Positions 60,637 to 64,000 of a stretch of DNA of 64,000 nucleotides are shown piece by piece (the first letter of the stretch is position 1; each line of letters opens with the position of its first letter). The DNA is taken from NCBI GenBank assembly GCA_016213735.1, contig JACQZU010000012.1, forward strand, positions 85,596-149,595, given 5' to 3'. Position numbers and translations under genes: made by a program. The notes under the pieces were generated by a model that was not told the origin of the DNA, did no database searches, and saw only the letters and a list, made by a program, of their open reading frames with translations. The DNA is from Acidobacteriota bacterium. GTDB lineage: Bacteria > Acidobacteriota > Holophagae > Holophagales > Holophagaceae.

Positions 60637-61224
60637 GCTCTGGCCAAAATTAAAGGCCCCAATGGTGCCCCAATCATGGGTTTCAGGATTCTTTATGTTC
60701 CACGCAAATTGGCCAGAATAAAATAATATTAAAACAAAAAAATGATATTTTTTAAAGAACGAGTCAAGACTGATCTCATTGCCAGGCCTGGCCCTTAGAA
60801 TGGAAGCGTGTGCGGTCCTGTTTCGGATTCGCCTAAAATCGGCACCAAAGGTTTCGGGCACTAATACCTGGAAAAGGGGTAAATTCCTTGGATCATCAAT
60901 AATTCCATTTTCAATAAGGATACTTTTTATTTTGAGCTGCTTTTGAGCTTCTTTGGTAAGAATTTGATCGAGTTCATCATGTTTTATGTTTTTGGTATCC
61001 CACCTATCTCTTTTGATACATCCAACATAGAATTCGTACAGATGATGCAGAAACGAAGAGTAGGCATCATGAATTTTAACCTTGATTAGAGCGTTATTGG
61101 GATTAATAAATACCTCGGTTCCATATTTTAAAAATGCCGCGAAGCTCTCATTACAGAGTTTCATTTCATGAACAAGTGTGGCAACCAATGCTTGGTCAGT
61201 TTCGTCATTGAATTCAAATTTCAT
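60631..61224 (-). CDS. Cassette: hypothetical protein with HEPN-like motif
   Basis: A 197-residue, low-GC, mainly helical protein. FGADFRRIRNRTAHASILRA contains R-N-R-T-A-H, an R-x4-H motif as in HEPN ribonucleases, placed on a late helix as usual in that fold. Earlier helices (ATLVHEMKLCNESFAAFLKY, AYSSFLHHLYEFYVGCIKRD) suit a helical bundle. No antitoxin partner shares the cassette. Motif recognition only; it may be an unrelated protein. The TAA stop is within the attC core. Confidence 0.5.
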   Translation of the reverse strand: MKFEFNDETDQALVATLVHEMKLCNESFAAFLKYGTEVFINPNNALIKVKIHDAYSSFLHHLYEFYVGCIKRDRWDTKNIKHDELDQILTKEAQKQLKIKSILIENGIIDDPRNLPLFQVLVPETFGADFRRIRNRTAHASILRARPGNEISLDSFFKKYHFFVLILFYSGQFAWNIKNPETHDWGTIGAFNFGQSS

Positions 61225-61246
61225 TCAGTCCCTCGAGTGTTGGTGC

Positions 61247-61372
61247 TCCTAACGAACCAAGTTAACCGGCCCAGCCGCAGACCGGATGATGAGGGGAGAC
61301 GTGAAATCTGAAATGTGCATGGGAGATTGGCAGATCGTAGCGGCTGGGTCCGAGTTGAACGCCTGGTTAGGG
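61247..61372 (-). repeat. attC site 12
   Basis: 126 bp, TCCTAAC to GTTAGGG; arms AACCGGCCCAGCCGC and GCGGCTGGGTCCGAGTT. Confidence 0.9.
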
Positions 61373-61385
61373 CGCGCGATGGAAA

Positions 61386-61700
61386 TTAGTCCCCGATGAA
61401 TTTGATGTAGGTATGAGTTTGATTGGCAGCTCGTTCCACGAGAGCCACAACTTGTTGGAGGTGATTTTGGAGTCGAGGGTTAAGGTCTCGGGCCAGTTCG
61501 CTTTGCAATTCCGCAAGCAGGACAGGGATTTGGCTCTGATTGAAAACGGTATCTCCCCAGGGCTCAATGAATCTCAGGCAAATAGAAGAAGAAGCTGAGA
61601 GCCATCGAGAGGTTGCTAGGTGAGAAAGTGACTGGCCTGGATCAAACACCTCATCCAGATGTTCAGATTTTTCATTTGTCCAGGCGACATTGATGCCCAT
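61386..61700 (-). CDS. Cassette: hypothetical protein
   Basis: A 104-residue soluble protein, MGINVAWTNEKSEHLDEVFD to a C-terminal helix region LQNHLQQVVALVERAANQTH. No family recognised. ATG 61700 sits nine bases from attC 13; the frame upstream enters the attC and is not coding. Confidence 0.6.
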   Translation of the reverse strand: MGINVAWTNEKSEHLDEVFDPGQSLSHLATSRWLSASSSICLRFIEPWGDTVFNQSQIPVLLAELQSELARDLNPRLQNHLQQVVALVERAANQTHTYIKFIGD

Positions 61701-61708
61701 AGAGGGAG

Positions 61709-61832
61709 CCCTAACGATTGGAGTTAACCGGCCCAGCCGCAGACCGGCCGCGGAACAGAGACAGGGAAGATTGAGCAAGAGAGAGCATGGCGGTCCGTAG
61801 CGGCTGGGTCCGAGTTGAACGAGTGGTTAGGG
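61709..61832 (-). repeat. attC site 13
   Basis: 124 bp, CCCTAAC to GTTAGGG; nearly identical to attC 14. Confidence 0.9.
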
Positions 61833-61855
61833 CGCGGATGGGCACATGATTGTTT

Positions 61856-62251
61856 TTAACGTAGTCTAAACGTCATGGTAAATTTGAAAACGACTGGTTC
61901 AGCTTTACCTTTAATTATTGCTGGGTGAAAGAGCCATTGCATAATGTAATTTTCAGCTGTTGATTTCAATTGGGGGGGACCTGAAATTGCTCGGGCAGAA
62001 ATAGGGACACCATTGCTATTGATTTTAACCAACAATATGATATCGCCAGTAATTTGAGCAATTTTTGCCATTGCTGGGTATGGGGGCGGATCTGGTTGAT
62101 TTTTTATTTTAATATATTTTTGAGGGACTTCGTATAAATTGTTATCTGATAAAATCAGCTGGGAATCCGGGATTGAATTAGGGGCAGATTCTGGTGAAGC
62201 ACAGCTAATCATAAAAAAAATTGTAATTAATGTTTGAATTTGGAATCGCAT
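61856..62251 (-). CDS. Cassette: TonB C-terminal-like lipoprotein
   Basis: A 131-residue exported protein with lipobox FMISCAS. The C-terminal 80 residues (PPYPAMAKIAQITGDIILLV, NSNGVPISARAISGPPQLKS, AENYIMQWLFHPAIIKGKAE) follow the TonB_C fold: YP-hxA....G.VhlxhxI...G...-h......L...A..hh..W.F.PA. It lacks the usual N-terminal anchor and proline-rich spacer of TonB, so an energy-transducing role is doubtful. Low GC content. Confidence 0.8.
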   Translation of the reverse strand: MRFQIQTLITIFFMISCASPESAPNSIPDSQLILSDNNLYEVPQKYIKIKNQPDPPPYPAMAKIAQITGDIILLVKINSNGVPISARAISGPPQLKSTAENYIMQWLFHPAIIKGKAEPVVFKFTMTFRLR

Positions 62252-62268
62252 GTGAGTCCTTTGGGTAG

Positions 62269-62392
62269 CCCTAACGATTGGAGTTAACCGGCCCAGCCGC
62301 AGACCGGAAGCAGAACAGAGACGAAGAAGCATGAACAAGAAAGAGCATGTTAGATCGTAGCGGCTGGGTCCGGGTTGAACGATTGGTTAGGG
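62269..62392 (-). repeat. attC site 14
   Basis: 124 bp, CCCTAAC to GTTAGGG; the pseudopilin-like gene takes its TAA stop from this core. Confidence 0.9.
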
Positions 62393-62782
62393 CGCGCCGG
62401 GAACAATGGAAATGGGAGGGAATCTTTTGATGTCAGCCTGGTTGCCGGCGCATTCCAACCTGTACATGGATTTTGAAGAAACGCCCATGAATTCTTGACC
62501 CCATGGGTCGCGGTTGGGAGTGTTCCCAGGAATGAAATTCTCCTTAACCAAAGGGGAATTATTTTCAATCATTTGATCGAAATTGGAGAATTCAGGAAAT
62601 TCACCATGTTTCAATTTGAACTGTTCAAGTCCAACTGACACGGTTCGAAGGACGAATTTAGCCTTTGCGTACTTTGCTCCAGGATCCATTGGGAGGGAAT
62701 GAAAGCTAAAGGTACTCAGCAAGAACAGGCCGAAAATGGCCGTGCTAACGATCAGAAGGGAATTTCGTACGGAAGGTTTCAA
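62387..62782 (-). CDS. Cassette: type II secretion pseudopilin-like protein
   Basis: A 131-residue protein with an N-terminal membrane helix (NSLLIVSTAIFGLFLLSTFS). AKAKFVLRTVSVGLEQFKLK, HGEFPEF and NRDPWGQEFM resemble the C-terminal part of GspG major pseudopilins, where DPWG is diagnostic. The classical prepilin cleavage motif (G-FTLIE) is absent, so it is probably not assembled as a pilus. Only TTG starts are available (62782 or 62800). Annotation by motif. Confidence 0.6.
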   Translation of the reverse strand: MKPSVRNSLLIVSTAIFGLFLLSTFSFHSLPMDPGAKYAKAKFVLRTVSVGLEQFKLKHGEFPEFSNFDQMIENNSPLVKENFIPGNTPNRDPWGQEFMGVSSKSMYRLECAGNQADIKRFPPISIVPGAP

Positions 62783-62787
62783 GGGCG

Positions 62788-62920
62788 GCCTAACGACCAA
62801 AGTTAACCGGCCCAGCCGCCAGCGGAGCGACGGTGAGGGACGAAAAGTAGATGTGCCGAAGCGTTGAGGGGATTGAAAAAGACATAGGCGGCTGGGTCCG
62901 AGTTGAACTAGTGGTTAGGC
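62788..62920 (-). repeat. attC site 15
   Basis: 133 bp, the longest site, GCCTAAC to GTTAGGC; arms AACCGGCCCAGCCGCC and GGCGGCTGGGTCCGAGTT. Confidence 0.9.
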
Positions 62921-63421
62921 AGGCCCCGGACTGGAGAGGTTTTTTTTGCGAAAAATTAGTGCTAGAACTCCTGAAGCAATAAGAGTCGAAGGAAGCAAAA
63001 TAATACCCAGTAAGGTTGCCACAAAGGGGAAGCCTTCAAGAAAAATATGGCCAAGGTTCATTGCATTTGGTTTGCTAAACAGCGTAGCCCCTAATTTTTC
63101 ATGGAATACAACGATGAACATCCAAATCGCCGAAAGACATGCCCATAGAATCCCTGCAATTGCCTGATACCCGATGGTCCTGAAGTAGCCAAGGGCCTGG
63201 ATCTTTGCCCCAAGTGCTCGACCCAAAATTGCGGCGGGGATGACAACGGGAACAACGATGGCTGAAACCACTCCAAGTCCATTCAATCGGAGTGCGGAGT
63301 TCTTTGCGGGCATCACAATCGCTACAAGGGCGACGGAGAACAAGATGATCCATAGGCCCAGGAACACACGAAGGCCGAGGTTCTTTGCCACGGCTCGGCT
63401 TGTGGTCATCGAATCCTTCAT
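62915..63421 (-). CDS. Cassette: membrane protein
   Basis: A 168-residue protein with about four membrane segments (FLGLWIILFSVALVAIVM, VVSAIVVPVVIPAAILG, IAGILWACLSAIWMFIVV, LLGIILLPSTLIASGVLAL). Family unknown. The stop is in the attC core and ATG 63421 is 11 bases from attC 16. Confidence 0.65.
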   Translation of the reverse strand: MKDSMTTSRAVAKNLGLRVFLGLWIILFSVALVAIVMPAKNSALRLNGLGVVSAIVVPVVIPAAILGRALGAKIQALGYFRTIGYQAIAGILWACLSAIWMFIVVFHEKLGATLFSKPNAMNLGHIFLEGFPFVATLLGIILLPSTLIASGVLALIFRKKNLSSPGPA

Positions 63422-63431
63422 GTGTGTGGAA

Positions 63432-63555
63432 GCCTAACGATGGAAGTTAACCGGCCCAGCCGCAGGCCGGACGCAGAACAGAGACGGGGAAGCATGGAAA
63501 AGAAAGAGCATGGGAGATGGTAGCGGCTGGGTCCGGGTTGAACGCTGGGTTAGGC
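63432..63555 (-). repeat. attC site 16
   Basis: 124 bp, GCCTAAC to GTTAGGC. The most canonical copy; useful as the reference site. Confidence 0.92.
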
Positions 63556-63565
63556 AAGATGACGA

Positions 63566-63814
63566 TTAATTAGATTTTGATATGTAGAATGAAGCGAGAA
63601 TTCGATAAAGGATGAATAGATTAGAACCAACCGTAAAAGGAATAATAATAATCATGAACATTCTAAATAGGTGGCTAGTATCCATAAGCCCAGGATGCAA
63701 AATAACCGGAGTAATGATGCCCTGGCAAATAATTAAGATAAACATGCCCCAGAATGAAAAAATCCACTTGAGGGCCTTAGGGATTGTAATCGTAATTTTT
63801 ATGTCATCTTTCAT
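63566..63814 (-). CDS. Cassette: small membrane protein
   Basis: An 82-residue, AT-rich gene with two hydrophobic segments (WIFSFWGMFILIICQGIITP, LFRMFMIIIIPFTVGSNLFI). ATG 63814 is preceded by GGAGGA at good spacing, which decides against the longer frame from 63832. Family unknown. Confidence 0.65.
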   Translation of the reverse strand: MKDDIKITITIPKALKWIFSFWGMFILIICQGIITPVILHPGLMDTSHLFRMFMIIIIPFTVGSNLFILYRILASFYISKSN

Positions 63815-63877
63815 GATTCCTCCATGTCCCATTCGTTGGTCCTCGAAAGAGATGCAACCAATTTCCTGTGCGATGAC

Positions 63878-64000
63878 GCCTAACGGAAAAAGTTAACCGG
63901 CCCAGCCGCAAGCCGGACGAGGAATGGGGACGAGAAATCTCGAGCGATCACGGGAGCCTGGGAGATGATTGCGGCTGGGGCCGGGTTGAACGAGGTGTTA
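63878..64000 (-). repeat. attC site 17, cut by window edge
   Basis: GCCTAAC at the left; the site is intact up to GTTA at base 64000. It shows that at least one more cassette lies to the right. Confidence 0.9.

Larger units (their letters stand above)
52279..64000 (-). mobile_element. Integron gene-cassette array, at least 18 cassettes
   Basis: Eighteen attC-type sites, mostly 123-126 bp, alternate with single small genes all on the minus strand. Each site starts (plus strand) near GCCTAAC and ends near GTTAGGC, with inner complementary arms of the form AACCGGCCCAGCCGC and GCGGCTGGGYCCGRGTT. Site uniformity is typical of chromosomal (sedentary) integrons. By orientation, attI and the intI integrase gene should lie to the right of base 64000. 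Cassette genes vary widely in GC content and family, as expected of captured genes. No integrase gene is in the window. Confidence 0.93.

Noticed and set aside
53748..64000. CRISPR array as an explanation for the regularly repeated sequence
   Set aside because: The repeats are about 124 bp, with imperfect dyad symmetry and GCCTAAC/GTTAGGC cores, and each interval holds a gene; spacers of uniform short length are absent.

Overview
The window is mostly high-GC chromosome of a Gram-negative, anaerobic or facultative heterotroph. The best fit is a Holophagae-like member of Acidobacteriota. Three things point there: large TonB-dependent receptors with an N-terminal carboxypeptidase-regulatory-like domain, a sugar-phosphate microcompartment locus, and the futalosine menaquinone gene mqnA beside lpxA/fabZ. 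The assignment is inferred from gene content, not from an rRNA gene.

Layout. (1) 1-5400: a lower-GC island with two minus-strand genes, a large STAND/NACHT-like ATPase and, downstream, a TIR-like protein that runs off the left edge without a stop. This is a candidate defence module. (2) 5564-22773: housekeeping genes. They are a pyrophosphate-type phosphofructokinase, a dipeptide epimerase, a complete livKHMGF branched-chain amino acid ABC transporter, asnB preceded by what looks like an asparagine-codon leader-peptide attenuator, an M24 dipeptidase, mqnA, ogt, speH, an rRNA uracil methyltransferase, a GAF/HD-GYP protein, and fabZ-lpxA-era. (3) 22951-42700: two tandem TonB receptors, a chemoreceptor, a YggS-type protein, a zinc-ribbon coiled-coil protein, CIRCE-controlled groESL, a YmdB-type phosphoesterase, a third TonB receptor, an S55 (SpoIVB-like) secreted protein and a secreted propeller-like gene broken by one in-frame amber codon. 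(4) 42733-43306: RNase P RNA with a duplicated 3' end. (5) 43330-50636: a minus-strand microcompartment locus with one BMC-H, two BMC-T and three BMC-P shell genes. Its cargo is deoxyribose-phosphate aldolase, CoA-acylating aldehyde dehydrogenase and an RpiB-like protein, each with a short N-terminal helix resembling an encapsulation peptide. The locus is interrupted by a GxxExxY-protein element and by an unrelated pair of exported proteins, one with a Fur-box-like palindrome at its start. (6) 50844-52046: a lipoprotein.

(7) 52279-64000: an integron gene-cassette array. Eighteen attC sites, mostly 123-126 bp and very alike, separate small single-gene cassettes all read on the minus strand. 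The array continues past the right edge, where attI/intI should lie; its left end is marked by a degenerate attC and a cassette without attC. Cassette products include a cupin, a SnoaL-like protein, a cysteine hydrolase, two VOC lipoproteins, a DUF1801 protein, a proteasome/HslV-like Ntn hydrolase, a possible HEPN protein, a TonB C-terminal-like lipoprotein, a pseudopilin-like protein and several small membrane proteins.

How the parts work together: in the microcompartment, the aldolase would split deoxyribose 5-phosphate to glyceraldehyde 3-phosphate and acetaldehyde, and the dehydrogenase would turn the aldehyde into acetyl-CoA inside the shell. No phosphotransacylase, alcohol dehydrogenase or kinase is visible, so cofactor recycling must be encoded elsewhere. 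No tRNA, rRNA, CRISPR array or transposase was recognised.
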